DNA of 64,000 bases from Notamacropus eugenii (GCF_028372415.1 NC_092875.1:433435877-433499876), one strand, 5' to 3'; shown: positions 10,933 to 21,569, counted from the stretch's first letter. The notes: generated by a model from the letters alone, not told the origin. Numbers and translations are program-made.

Positions 10933-11185
10933 TTGTTGTTGTTCTTTAGTCCTATCCAACTCTTTGTGACCCCATATGAGGTTTCCTTGGCAAAGATACT
11001 GGAGTGGTTTGCCATTCCTTCTCCAACTCATTTTATAGATAAGAAACTGAGGCAAACAGGGTCAAACGACTTGCCCAGGGTCTCACAGCTAGTAAGAATC
11101 TGAGGCCAGATTTGAACTCAGGAAAATGAGTCTTCCTGACTTCAGGCCCAATATTCTATCCACTGTACCACTTAGCTGCCAAAAA
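10933..11185 (-). repeat. Marsupial tRNA-derived SINE, inverted copy
   Basis: Starts TTGTTGTTGTTCTTTAGTCC, CTTTGTGACCCCATATGAGG, GGCAAAGATACTGGAGTGG, then GAAACTGAGGCAAACAGGG and ends TATCCACTGTACCACTTAGC. It is full length and inverted relative to 10545-10790. Confidence 0.9.
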
Positions 11186-12164
11186 GTGGCTTACTTTCCA
11201 AATCTGACAATTTGGTGATTGGCACAAAACAATCTCCACAAATGGACTGTAACATGGAAGACTTAATTACATGTAGCAAGCACTTTCCTGTAATGATCTT
11301 GTAGCATTCTTCTAACCCCAGAAGATTGTATCCAGGGCTCACCAGCAGGCCTTTTTCTCCCAGGATTGAAATTCAGGAGTGAAAATCAGGAAAACAACCT
11401 GGAGCAAAAGCCAAAGGAAAGCTTGCCAGGAAGAAGGATGATGATGAGAAGAAAAGTTCCAAAAAAGAAAAGCTGAAGCAAATCAGTGTATTCTTTGCTG
11501 ATGCTGTGGAATCAGAAACTAGGCATGGCTGGGGAGAAGATAGAATGTGAGAAATCAGGACTAATGAGGGGTCTGTAGAGACAGGGAAACGTTTTCATTT
11601 CACCAGTCACCTGTTGTATCATTATTGTTTGATAGTTCTAGGCCGGATCTGTTCACAGCTCTCATCTTCATGTAGTCCTCCCATCCTTCCACATGTTGTA
11701 TATGGGCTCAACAGCATCCTGAGCAATGAATTCTGATCAACTCAGATCTTTATAAAGAGCTTCACTCAACAAAGGAGTGAAATAAGAGAAGGTCCCAGAC
11801 ACTAAGTGGGGGCTGTTCTGGGCTTTAAGGAATCCCTCTTTTTACATTCTCTATTGGCTCCCCCAGCATTCTCATAATTAAGCTAGGTCAATCCTAAATG
11901 CCTGGAGTTCCACCCCACTTTCCATCTTCTGATTCCCCAAAGATCCCAGTGGAAGTGCTCATACCATCAGTTACCACTCCATTCAGCAAAAATGCTTTCT
12001 AGATTCTAAGGGCTTTTTCCATCTACAGACTGCACTATCATTTCTTTCTCTGCCTATGGTACCCTCTTGGGTCAAGTGACAAGAGTCACTTAAATTCTAT
12101 GAAAAGGTTGGAAATATAATTCCCAAGTGAAAAAGTGTTTATCAGATTCTTTTGATTTTATTTG
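11186..12164. other. Unassigned intergenic sequence with a short Lys-rich open stretch
   Basis: No repeat recognised. 11383-11550 (+) is open for 55 codons without an early ATG and is strongly Lys/Asp-rich (KLARKKDDDEKKSSKKEKLK, then ISVFFADAVESE). It could be a scrap of a processed pseudogene. I do not recognise the parent. Confidence 0.35.
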
Positions 12165-12345
12165 GGGTAAGATTAGAAAGAGCTGAAAGGAACTTTAAAG
12201 ATCATCTAGTCTAAACCTCTCACTTTATAGATGATAAAACTGAGGAATTAAGTGCTCAGTGCTCACATAGGTAGCATGTCACAGAGGCAGGATTCAAACT
12301 CAGAGTCTTTTGATCACACTCTTTCTGCCATACCATGCTCAGATT
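12165..12345 (-). repeat. MIR-type SINE
   Basis: AGAGCTGAAAGGAACTTTAAAG, ATCATCTAGTCTAAACC, TTTATAGATGATAAAACTGAGG, GGCAGGATTCAAACTCAGAG: antisense MIR-class order. Confidence 0.7.
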
Positions 12346-12837
12346 GGAGTTAATCTAAGAATGTGATCTGGGAGTTCAACTTGTAGTCAATGCTGTTGGT
12401 TTAACCAAGCCCTTGCCTATTTCTTTGTAAATGATTTCTTTTCCTTGGGTCCCAGTTCTAGTATTTGGTTTGTTCCACACAGAGTCTGTGGCTGAGTTTG
12501 TATCTTGTAGTGAACCAGTGCCTTCAGGAATGGGGTTCTGACTGGTAAAAACAAAAACAAAAACAAAAAAAGGTCTGAGTCTTTCCAAGGACTGGTGTTC
12601 TGCCCCTGAACCCAAGACTCTTGGCTGAATCCCTGATCTAACTGCCATACTGCTACCGTTTTTGACCAACATGTTAGGACTACCACTTGTTTCCTTCCTA
12701 CTTGCCTAGATCTTCTCCTAATTCCTTTGCCTAGACCTCTTTTGATCATTTGCTTTGCTGAGACCTGCCCTAGTCAAGATATAACTTTTGGATATATTTA
12801 TTCCATTAAAGGCTTTTGTGGAAGCAAATTATCACAT
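12346..12837. other. Unassigned intergenic sequence with (AAAAAC)n tract
   Basis: Holds an AAAAAC-unit simple repeat at 12547-12571. Two overlapping minus frames (98 and 110 codons) read through that tract and have no recognisable domain. Confidence 0.5.
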
Positions 12838-12995
12838 CATGGTATGGCAGAAAGAGTTTGAACCTTGCCTCTGTGACTTGCTACCTGTGTAACCTTGAGC
12901 ATGTACATCCTCTTGGCTTCAGTTTCATCCTCTGTAAAATGAGAGGGTTTGACTATTTAATCTTTAAGGTCCCTTCCAGCTCTCCCTAATCCTAT
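12838..12995 (+). repeat. MIR-type SINE
   Basis: GCAGAAAGAGTTTGAACCTTGCC, ACTTGCTACCTGTGTAACCTTGAG, TTCATCCTCTGTAAAATGAG, TCCCTTCCAGCTCTCC. Confidence 0.75.
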
Positions 12996-13365
12996 CCCAA
13001 CGTGACTAAAATCAAAAGAATCAGATAAACATAATAAACACTGCTTCACTTAGGAATACAATTTCCAAAATATTTTTGAATCATCCTTAAATTAGGAGGA
13101 AGGGAAACATAGGTATTTCCCACACACTGATGAGAAAACTTCTCTGCATAGCTCAAGGATCCTGCCATAGATGATCACAATAAGAAACAGGTGACATGGA
13201 GATAAGAAAGCAGCAGCAGCTGCCATCAGCTCCAGTAAGGGCACCAGCCTCTGCTCGGTGCTGGGACTGACTGCTGCCAGCAGAGAAAAGCAGGAAGGGA
13301 CAGTACTTTTTAGTTAGTGCCACAAAGTGGTCCATTATCTTGCTGCTTACAGTGCTGGTTGGGAA

Positions 13366-13494
13366 AGAAGGAAGGAAGGAAGGAAGGAAGGAAGGAAGGA
13401 AGGAAGGAAGGAAGGAAGGAAGGAAGGAAGGAAGGAAGGAAGGAAGGAAGGAAGGAAGGAAGGAAGGGAGGGAGGGAGGAAAGAAGGAAGGAAG
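13366..13494. repeat. (GGAA)n microsatellite
   Basis: About 24 near-perfect GGAA units followed by GGGA and GAAA variants. It creates spurious long frames in several phases on both strands (KEGR and LPSF repeats). GGAA repeats are clustered ETS-factor core sites, but no function is implied here. Confidence 0.97.
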
Positions 13495-13779
13495 ACAAAA
13501 AAGAAAGATAGATGAAACCTCTTTGTAGCAGTGCAGCTGGAGGAGTTTGGTGTTCCTGGATGGCTTTCACTGAGTCTGTATTCTCTTGTGTTAAGTGTGT
13601 CCTTGGGGGCGTGATAGAATTTGTTACCTAAGGTCTTGCACAGATACAATGCTAAAGGGTTTGGTGGTGATGAGCCTGAGTCTGAGTCTGAGTCACTAGA
13701 ACAGAAATAGTTCCTCAGTGACACTCCGAACCTTTGCCTTGTCTCTCAGCTGTGACTGAGTCCAAAGGCTTCAAGGGCA

Positions 13780-14510
13780 TCAGAGTTAGAAGGGGACTTG
13801 AGAGCTGCAAGCAGCCCCTCCATCTCCCCCCTCCCCCCATTCTGTTTCTGTAGCTCCCCAGTGCTACAAAGTAGCAAGATTGTATACTTTTAATGCTTCA
13901 TTAAGCCCAATTGAAAGAGCTGATGAGAAACAGTTAGAGAAGAAAGTGGATGTTCCTTAACACGAAGTATGCAACCTTGTTCAGGCTGATTATTTGCCTG
14001 GGAACTCTCTAATTGGACATTTTGCACATGTAATGGGGAAGGTTCCCTGTTCTCTGGTAGTCATGAGGTTTGGGAAAAAGCCATTTGTTGAGGAGGGTAG
14101 ATTTGTCAATTAAGCACTGACCGCCTGCCGCTTAGCAATCATTAATCCCCGGAGGAGAAGCCTTCCCTTGCAGTCACACTAGGGCTCCACCATTGTCGGG
14201 TCCAGCCGAAAAGCTGGAAGATTAGTCACCGAGTCAGTTACATGTGGAACGTGTCTGAAAATGAGGGGAAATCGCCCAGGATTTGTGAGAACTACTTTCA
14301 ATTTAAACCTTTGATCAGCACTGAGATGAGGCTCTAGAGGATCAACTCCTTTAAAAAAAAAATAGTTTTAAGTGAATTTAGTTAATGGGAAATGAAGCAC
14401 ATTGACAGCCCTGGACGGCATGCCGCCTTTTCACTGAGCAGGTGCCTTGGGGGCAATCGGAAAGGAAGCCGACTTACATCAGCTACTGAACAATAGGCTT
14501 AGGTCATCTT
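13780..14510. promoter_or_regulatory. Candidate conserved non-coding element (enhancer-like)
   Basis: No interspersed repeat over about 700 bp, in contrast to its flanks. It has dense homeodomain-type cores (TAATGCTTCATTAAG near 13891, CTAATTGGAC near 14010, GTCAATTAAG near 14106, ATCATTAATCCCC near 14139), a TCF/LEF match CCTTTGATC at 14308-14316, and several CpGs in otherwise CpG-poor DNA. Conservation itself cannot be seen from one sequence. Confidence 0.4.
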
Positions 14511-14635
14511 GAGACAGCTGCTCCTCCAGGTATGATGGGGAAGATCATTTCTTGTCACCCGCTCCATCTAACTCTCCTCTACTTACCTTAAGAGTAATGT
14601 GTCAGTTTTTGACTGTGAGGAGGCCATAGCCCTTG

Positions 14636-14720
14636 GCAGTAGACGGAAGCCTGGATACAGAGTCGGGGAATCGTAAGGTCTCGTTCAAGCTTTCTCAGTA
14701 CCCGGCTGTGTGATGTCAGT
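14636..14720 (+). repeat. Decayed MIR-like SINE 5' part
   Basis: CCTGGATACAGAGTCGGGG, CGTAAGGTCTCGTTCAAGC and GGCTGTGTGATGTCAG resemble the MIR 5' region; a possible continuation (ACCCTCAATTTCCTTATAAAATGGG) is at 14892-14917. Weak. Confidence 0.35.
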
Positions 14721-15080
14721 TGTGTGGGTCATTGCACTTGACAGAATAACAGGGTTTAGCACAGAAGCAGTCCCCATCAGTTTATTTAGCTCTTCATGTG
14801 GAGGAGGCAGTAATGACATAGGACAGAAGTGCCTCGGAGGGACTATGGATTGTGGGTGGACATTCGGTAAAGGTTTCTGGTTAATCTTCTGACCCTCAAT
14901 TTCCTTATAAAATGGGGGGAAAGGAACAAGATGATTACTGAAGCCCCTCCTTTTTTTACTATGAAATCTATTATGGACCCAACAGTACCAAGAAACAATA
15001 GTGGGAATGGATTAGGGAAGTCATACCAACCCTCATGTTTTTGTTCCTTTTGTGACTGAAAGAACACATGTGAGAACACT

Positions 15081-15122
15081 GGCTGTGGTTTGGAATGGAG
15101 GCTGTGGTTTGGAATGGAGGCT
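15081..15122. repeat. 19-bp tandem duplication
   Basis: GGCTGTGGTTTGGAATGGA occurs twice in direct succession, with a partial third copy. Confidence 0.9.
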
Positions 15123-15189
15123 GTGACAACAGGAAAGAAAAGATAACTGGTGTACATCAGGATAGAGGCCCTGACCATAGCCTTACTAG

Positions 15190-15440
15190 CTGTTGTTCAG
15201 TCATTTTAGTCATGTTCCACTCTTTGTGATCCCATTTGGGGTTCTCTTGGCTGAGATACTGGAGCAATTTGCCATTTCCTTGGACAGCTCATTCTGCAGA
15301 TGAGGAACTGAGTTAAACACGATTAAGTGACTTGCCCAGGGTCACACAGCTAGAAAGTGTCTGAGATCAGATTTAAACTTAGGAAGATGTTAGGAGAAAG
15401 GATAGAGGCCAGCACGCTATCTATTGTGTCACCTAGATAT
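15190..15440 (-). repeat. Marsupial tRNA-derived SINE
   Basis: TTGTTCAGTCATTTTAGTC, CTTTGTGATCCCATTTGG, TGAGATACTGGAGCAATTTG, GACTTGCCCAGGGTCACAC, and TATCTATTGTGTCACCTAG at the 5' end of the element. Full length, antisense. Confidence 0.9.
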
Positions 15441-15974
15441 CGTTACTAGACCCATACCCTAACCAGCTGAACAGGGTAAGCATAGACATTTTAGGGCATT
15501 GTGTCAATGGAGTGACCCCAAATTCTCTTGCTCCACCAAAACCTTCTCTAAGTCCTCAGGGATGGGCAAGAGATCAATCAAAAATTAATAGATAGGACAT
15601 GGAATACCAGAATAGATCTGCTTTACACAGAATCAAGATGTTGAGGTTCTGAATTCTTATAATGGAGGACAAACTCCTTAGAGAGGAGATCTGAAGTGCA
15701 AATACACTCAAGAGAAAGAATATAGTGAATCCAATTCATTCAGGTTAAGGTGCTATCTGATCTGCTACAAACAGGGGAGGCTGGAGAGAGCAGGAGGGAA
15801 AGGATCTGATAGGGTGTCTTTGAGGGCACAGGAAGAGGGTAGAGAAAGGGCAGCTCTGAGGTGCCAAACACTAAACTTTCCTTTCTTTACAATTTTGCCT
15901 TGGGCCAGTCCTGCATATGAGTTAACTGACTAAAAATTCCAAACTAAGGGGGTAAGATGGATTATAATGTTTAG
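15441..15974. other. Unassigned intergenic sequence
   Basis: No gene, repeat or regulatory signature recognised. Confidence 0.5.
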
Positions 15975-16135
15975 GATCCATTCATTCATCCCACAAAAAT
16001 GTATTAAGCATATACTATGTGAAAGTCACTGTGTTATGCTCAGAATAAAATATAGAGGTTAGATATGACATAGTCCCTGCCCTCATGGCATAGTCAGAGG
16101 ATAAACCACATACACAGATAACTTCAATACAAAAT
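15975..16135 (-). repeat. L2-type LINE 3' end, antisense
   Basis: ATTCATTCATCCCACAAAAATG, TATTAAGCATATACTATGTG, CTGTGTTATGCTCAG and TAGTCCCTGCCCTCATGGC give the reverse-complement L2 tail. Confidence 0.65.
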
Positions 16136-16383
16136 CATACACAATAAGAACTCAGGCAAGATATAAAATAACATGCCACATGAAATAGCATTCTTACCTG
16201 GGGAAACAGGGATGTCTCCTTGAAGGAGCACCATTTGAAACTGACTAGAGGAATTTCATGAGTAGAGCAGTCTACCTTAGCACCAGACCATACACTTAGC
16301 TGCACCAGAATAATCTTTAAAAACTTCCCACTTTCTCTGTTCACAGTCCCCTTCCTCTTACCCCTAGACAATACATATACCAT

Positions 16384-16700
16384 AGGGCAGCCAGGTGGTG
16401 CAGTGGATAGAGTACCAGTGCAGGAGTCAGGAGGACCCAAGTTCAAATCTCACCTCAGACACTTGATACTCACTAGCTGTGTGACCTTGGGCAAGTCACT
16501 TAACCCCAATTGCCTTATCCTGGATCATCTTCAGTCATCCTGATGAATATCTGGTCACTGGATTCAGATGGCTCTGGAGGAAAAGTGAGGCTGGTGACCT
16601 GCACAGCCCTCTCTCACTCAAAACAAAGTCAAGTGCAAGTCATGCCATTATTTCTCTGATGGCATGGTCTTCTTTGGCAACGAAGGCTGAACACACACTT
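16384..16700 (+). repeat. Chimeric SINE: tRNA-like 5' part with RTE-like 3' tail
   Basis: The 5' part is the marsupial tRNA-derived SINE head (GGCAGCCAGGTGGTGCAGTG, CAAGTTCAAATCTCACCTC, GTGACCTTGGGCAAGTCAC). It then switches to a different body (GATGAATATCTGGTCACTGG, GTGAGGCTGGTGACCTGCAC). It ends GATGGCATGGTCTTCTTTGG followed by CAACGAAGGCTGAACACAC. That end resembles the RTE 3' terminus at 34360-34410. I associate this family with Australian marsupials (WSINE-like), from memory. Confidence 0.85.
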
Positions 16701-17299
16701 ACCATGGTGTACATGGTTGGGGAGGGGGAGAAGAAAAAAACTAAATATCAATCAATTTTGGATCCATTATTTCCAGGGACCACATTGCTGGAATCCTGTC
16801 ACTAAGAGGTTCTGAGTCCCAGTTGGTCCTGAAATGAAGAAAGGCAGTTTTAATGACTTCCTAACTCAACTAGAATCTGATTCATGTCTGAAAATGAAAG
16901 CTTTATTCCACTGACCCACTTTTGGGCCCACTTTTTCCACTGGCCCGTATAAGGGCCCACTTTTGTCTTTTTGGGAGGTTTGATATACTGTCTTAGGGTT
17001 AGAATTCTGAAATGTCAATTGTTAAAAAACCTGCCGAGTCCAGAGGAAAACCATGAAGAGGATAAAACTAGCCTGACATTTTTTAGAAAGCAGGTTATAC
17101 TAAGAAGATTCCAAATTACATCTTCCATCCCACCCCATCCTCCAAGGGTATCAACATGCTAGAGTTTGGGGGAATCTTGTCTCATAGAAATAATTTGTGC
17201 CACACTGGCTATCTTCAGTGGTTTAGACCACAGATAATCATAGGTATTGTATTCATCCCCAAACGGTCTATCAGATCTACTGTTTATCATGTTTCTCCA
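16701..17299. other. Unassigned intergenic sequence
   Basis: A local near-repeat TGGGCCCACTTTT / AGGGCCCACTTTT lies at 16922-16957. Otherwise nothing recognised. Confidence 0.5.
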
Positions 17300-17575
17300 A
17301 CCAATCAGTCAATCAAAAGGTATTTATTAAATGCCTACTAATGCCTCTAAGCACTAGAGATACAAAGCCCAAAGTGAACCTATTTCTGCTTTGAAGGAAT
17401 TTCCATTTTTACAGGGGAAAAAAAATATAAATATATATATATGTATATATATATATAGGTATATATCACACATATGTAAAATAGATACCACATTTCCTTG
17501 GAGGCAGCTGAGGAGATCAGGTAAGCCTTCATGTAGAACATTGAACTTGAGTTAAGTTTTAAAGGTGTCCAGGGA
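17300..17575 (-). repeat. L2-type LINE 3' end, antisense, with microsatellite
   Basis: CAATCAGTCAATC, GGTATTTATTAAATGCCTACTA, TAAGCACTAGAGATACAAAG, then after a TA-rich run GTAAGCCTTCATGTAGAACATT and TTGAGTTAAGTTTTAAAGG: L2 antisense order. The TA run covers about 17430-17480. Confidence 0.6.
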
Positions 17576-17578
17576 TTC

Positions 17579-17611
17579 TACCTACCTATCTATCTATCTA
17601 TCTATCTATCT
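17579..17611. repeat. (CTAT)n microsatellite
   Basis: About eight CTAT/CTAC units. Confidence 0.95.
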
Positions 17612-17879
17612 GGTGGAGGGGGCAAAGTGGGAAAGGACATATTATAATATTTCATGGGGCCCTGAATGACCATAAGAAATGTACATAAATATGTATTCTT
17701 AGGTCATCTTGCCAAGGGTGGGGAAGGGACTGGCAGACAGTGTCCAGACACAATGATGAAACTGCTGTACTTAAGACCAATGGATGATACACCCAGGTTC
17801 TGATTACTGTGAGTAATGAATCCAGTGAGGTGGTCACATTATTCAAATTTTCATTACATGTTTCCATTGGGTTAGAACC

Positions 17880-18140
17880 AATTATCATATTTTCATGTAA
17901 TTATAACTTCAGATAGTGCAGATCCGAATAATGCATTTTACAGATTTGTTATTTGTACTAATTGGGTCCTAGCTCTACTGCACATGAGGCTGGCTTTTTA
18001 AGGTAAAGCATAATGGTTTACATTTTTGCTCTGCTAACAGAGAGGGTGTCAGAGCTACGTAATTACAGCCTTCCTCACTATAAATATGGCTGCCTGCCTT
18101 TCTAGCTGTGGTTTGTGCATTTTTTATAGCCATTTGTCTC
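17880..18140. promoter_or_regulatory. Candidate conserved non-coding element (enhancer-like)
   Basis: Repeat-free, homeodomain-rich block: GTAATTATAAC near 17897, ATTTGTACTAATTGG near 17951, ACGTAATTACAG near 18057, and a MEF2-like CTATAAATA at 18078-18086. Composition and motif density resemble known vertebrate developmental enhancers. This is an inference only. Confidence 0.35.
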
Positions 18141-19100
18141 CTACTTCAGTGTCTCCCTATCCTTGAGTCTAACGCACCTTTGGAATTCTCAACTGAATTC
18201 CTGTGGTTTTTCCCTCACATTGTGACAAGAAAATAAGCACACACTGACAAGAAATTGGGGTAAGGAAGAAAGGGGAGAAGAATGTGGATGCAGAAAAAAA
18301 AACCCAAGATGGAAATTTCAGGGTACAAGACAAGTTTCCTTTCCCACAAGCCAGATGCAGATTTTGATCAATTCAATCAATGGGCAATGTTTGCTGGCCA
18401 TAAAAATGGCCCAGAGGTTTCCGGGGACCTGCCCTAAGATGGATGACCAATGGCACTGGTAGGTCCAAAGGTCAAAGATGACTATCCCCTGGAAATGTAA
18501 TCTATGACCAGGCCCTCCTTCTCCCCTCCCCCATCCCCAAGAGGCTCCAAGAAGCAAGGAATCACTTCCACCCCTTGTCTGCACAGGGGCTGCCTGAGAG
18601 AGCTGCTTGGCTCCTGTTCCTTCTCTACATGCTAAGCCACCCCCCTCCACACAGGAGCAGCATGGAGAGTCCTTGGAAAACACTAGGCCCCATTTTTCCA
18701 ATATGTCATGGCAAATGACATTGGTGCCACACAGAGGGGCTCAACAATACTCATTGTACCAGCTCCCCCTAGGCCTTCTTCATTCTCCTCACTCTAACGG
18801 GTGTCTGGAAACCAAGAGCTGAGCTGTCAGAAGTCACCCCGCTCGGGGGTTCTTCCATAAACGCTGGTTTCCCAGCACAGATATAACTAGGAAATATCTC
18901 ACCTGACACAAAAGGGCAAAATTGGTACTCTCAGGTCTTTCTAAAAGTGGAAAGGCATTGACTTGCACAATAATGGACTTGTTATACTTAAGGCCAAATG
19001 GATGACATTGCAAATAAAGTTTTGGGTTTTTTTTTAAGTCGCAGTGGCTACACTAGACTAGCAGTAGTTTTGCTACTCTAAAACAGAAAGGATTCAGAGC
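18141..19100. other. Unassigned intergenic sequence
   Basis: No clear repeat. A 127-codon minus frame (18318-18701) shows no domain. 18380-18500 contains short reversed motifs (TGGCCATAAAAATGGCC near 18394-18410). Confidence 0.45.
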
Positions 19101-19118
19101 TGTAGTAACAAGTAGAGG

Positions 19119-19316
19119 AGGGGTGGGAATCTGGAGCCTCAAGGCCACAGGTGACCCTCTAGGTCCTCAAGCGCAGCCCTTTGACTGAATCCAAACTTCA
19201 CAGAACAAATCCCCTTTAATTAAAGAATTTGTTCTGTAAAACTTGGACTTACAAAGGCTGCATCCAAGGACCTACAAGGCCACATGTGGCCTCAAGGCCA
19301 CAGGTTCCTCACTCCT
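19119..19316. mobile_element. Palindromic hAT-like MITE
   Basis: The whole element is a near-perfect inverted repeat. The left arm (AGGGGTGGGAATCTGGAGCC, CTCAAGGCCACAG, CTAGGTCCTCAAG, CAGAACAAATCC) is mirrored by the right arm (AATTTGTTCTGTAAAACTTGG, AAGGACCTACAAGG, GGCCTCAAGGCCACAGGTTC). The centre is near TTTAATTAAAG, about 19218. The flanks AAGTAGAG (19110-19117) and AAGTAGGA (19317-19324) look like an imperfect 8-bp target duplication. No coding capacity. Confidence 0.75.
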
Positions 19317-19324
19317 AAGTAGGA

Positions 19325-20104
19325 GAATGGAGATGGAACACGCAGTCTAGGGGATGCCCATTCCCAGAGATTCAGACAGTTGACCTCTTTGGATTGGGGG
19401 AAGGTAAAAGAAGTGTATATGTACTCTGGGTGCATTAACAGTGGAGAACAGTTTTGCCTCACGTTGTTGAAGGCTGTGGAGGTTTAAGAGTCAAAGCACA
19501 GACAGGGTGGTCACCTGGGAATGAAGAGGCTGGAACCATTCTTCCATATTAATTATAGATCTGTTCCCTGGGGTCTCATAATAGCAATGACAACGCAGCC
19601 AAGATCTGTCCAAATAGTCTAGATTTCATTGAAAGAAACTGCACTGCAAGAGAAATAGATATATTTCCATGTCTCTTGTTCTGAGATTTGGAAAATATAA
19701 TCATATTATCAAATGTACACTCAAAAGGAGAGAGAAGGTCGTTCCACTCAGGCCCATGACTTTATTCTCATTATGCACACTCAGATCTCTTATGCTTTGG
19801 AGACCCATAGTGCTTTTCCAGGTATGAGTATGTTTTTGCACCCTATGGACCCTTTTTTCAGGGTCCAAAAGAACATGATTTTTCAGGCTTTGGCTTGTGT
19901 TTCTTTAACCAAGAATTGCCTCTGGGAAGTATCAAGATGTAACTCAAGTCTAGGTCCCCATAGATCATGTAAAAGGATCCCCGGGGTAAGCACTAAACAA
20001 AAGCATATATTGACTGTAGGCTAGCCTTTGCTCCACCTCCCAGGAAATGAAAAGAAAAAAAGTCAAGGACTCAGACAGACTCATAAATAATCAATACAAT
20101 TCTT
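19325..20104. other. Unassigned intergenic sequence
   Basis: A 103-codon plus frame (19713-20024) lacks recognisable features. Nothing else supported. Confidence 0.45.
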
Positions 20105-20292
20105 TAGAGCAGCAAAAAGACCACTGGTGTTGGAGTCAGTCAATGTGTGTTTGTATCACATCTATTTATTACCTATGTGACCTTCAGCAAGACACTTATC
20201 CTTCCTGGGTCTCAGTTTCCTCATCTGTAAAATCTAGGAGTTGAACACAATGACTTTTAATCTCTTCCAGCTCTAAATCCATGATCCCATAT
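20105..20292 (+). repeat. MIR-type SINE
   Basis: GAGCAGCAAAAAGACCACTGG, TGTTGGAGTCAGTCAATG, ACCTATGTGACCTTCAGC, GTCTCAGTTTCCTCATCTG, TTCCAGCTCTAAATCCATGA. Confidence 0.8.
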
Positions 20293-21569
20293 TCTTCTCA
20301 CTCTGGAGAACTCACATCCTAGGTCCCTAAAGCCCTCCGTACTCATAGCATCCCCTTAGCTTCTTTAACTTCCCTCAGAAGGAAAACAAACTTGGAGTTA
20401 CTATCAGTGCAAAGCTCAAACATTCTGGTGAGTACCACTTGATCTTAGAATCCCATACAGTGAGACAGCCTGATGCTATGATCAATCTGAGGGCTTTCTC
20501 TTATCCCAGAAGGTAAACTTACTTGGGATCTGTTAGCCCAGTTGGGTCTTCATTGTTCAAATAACTCGTGGTAATAGTGGGAAGCATAGTTCAGATGCTT
20601 AGCTCCCCTGTATTCTGGCTTAGACTCCCAAGTTTCTTCTCTGGCGTTAGTGTATATGTATGTCATCCTTTCCTGGCTTCAGGAGTCCAGCACTTCTCAG
20701 AAATTCTTCCTTTCTTCTCTAAGATCTTCTCCATTTCTTCACATTGAGGTAGCCAGTGATGTCCAGGTATTTTTTCTTTGTTATTAAAATACTGTGTTTA
20801 GGGATTGTTCAGCCTAAACTCCCCCCTCTAGTTAATAGTCTGTGTTTCAGGAATTCTCATGACTTGGCCTTGTTGTAGTTTCCTTCTTCATGGCAACCAC
20901 TGATCCTTCAAAGCTAATGTCAGGAATGTAGGACTGGAGCAGAGAGCACATGCAACTCCCCTGTGCGTCTGTTGCAAGGCAGTAATTGATAGCTCTTGGA
21001 GAGGGGCTCCCTTAGGACCCAGATCTACCCTGTTCACTCAGGTATGACCTTGTAAAGGATACAGAAAGGTGAACCCATGATTTTGTGAGACTCTTGTATC
21101 ATTAGTGGGGCTTTGAAATTTTCTTAAGGTAACAAAGCCACTCTACCTTCTTTTCAACTCTGGGTCCAATTTATTGTCCATTTGCATTGCCTGTTCCAGA
21201 TATATGGACCAATGGGCAAGCTCTATAGGTTTTCCCCTCTAAATGAATTGCTCATAACCTAGGCAATAGATATTCTTTATCCAATTTATCTTTCCTCCCT
21301 AAACCAAACTCTGAGTGATTACAGATCTCTTCTAGGAGACTCTGAAATGCTCTGGGACTTAATGCAACCAGCACAGTGTCCTATTAAAAAAAAGCATCTG
21401 AAAGATCTCACTGTTTATAATGAAACCTTTGCCAACCTAGAGTCTGTGCTGGATCTCCACAACAGCGGCGATTACCTTTGGCAAGCACATATCTCCCTGT
21501 CTTGTCTTGCCTGATGCTTATGGCAGCAGAGAGTCAATGTTATGTTGTTACATAGTTATGGTCCAGGAA
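20293..21569. other. Unassigned intergenic sequence
   Basis: No gene or clear repeat recognised over about 1.3 kb. 21380-21569 may be the decayed edge of the neighbouring RTE fragment. Confidence 0.45.

Noticed and set aside
13310..13724. Several overlapping open frames of 60-125 codons on both strands
   Set aside because: They are translations of the GGAA microsatellite (KEGR/LPSF repeats) in different phases, not genes.
18318..18701. 127-codon minus frame
   Set aside because: No recognisable motif; overlaps plus frames equally long; codon usage not distinctive.
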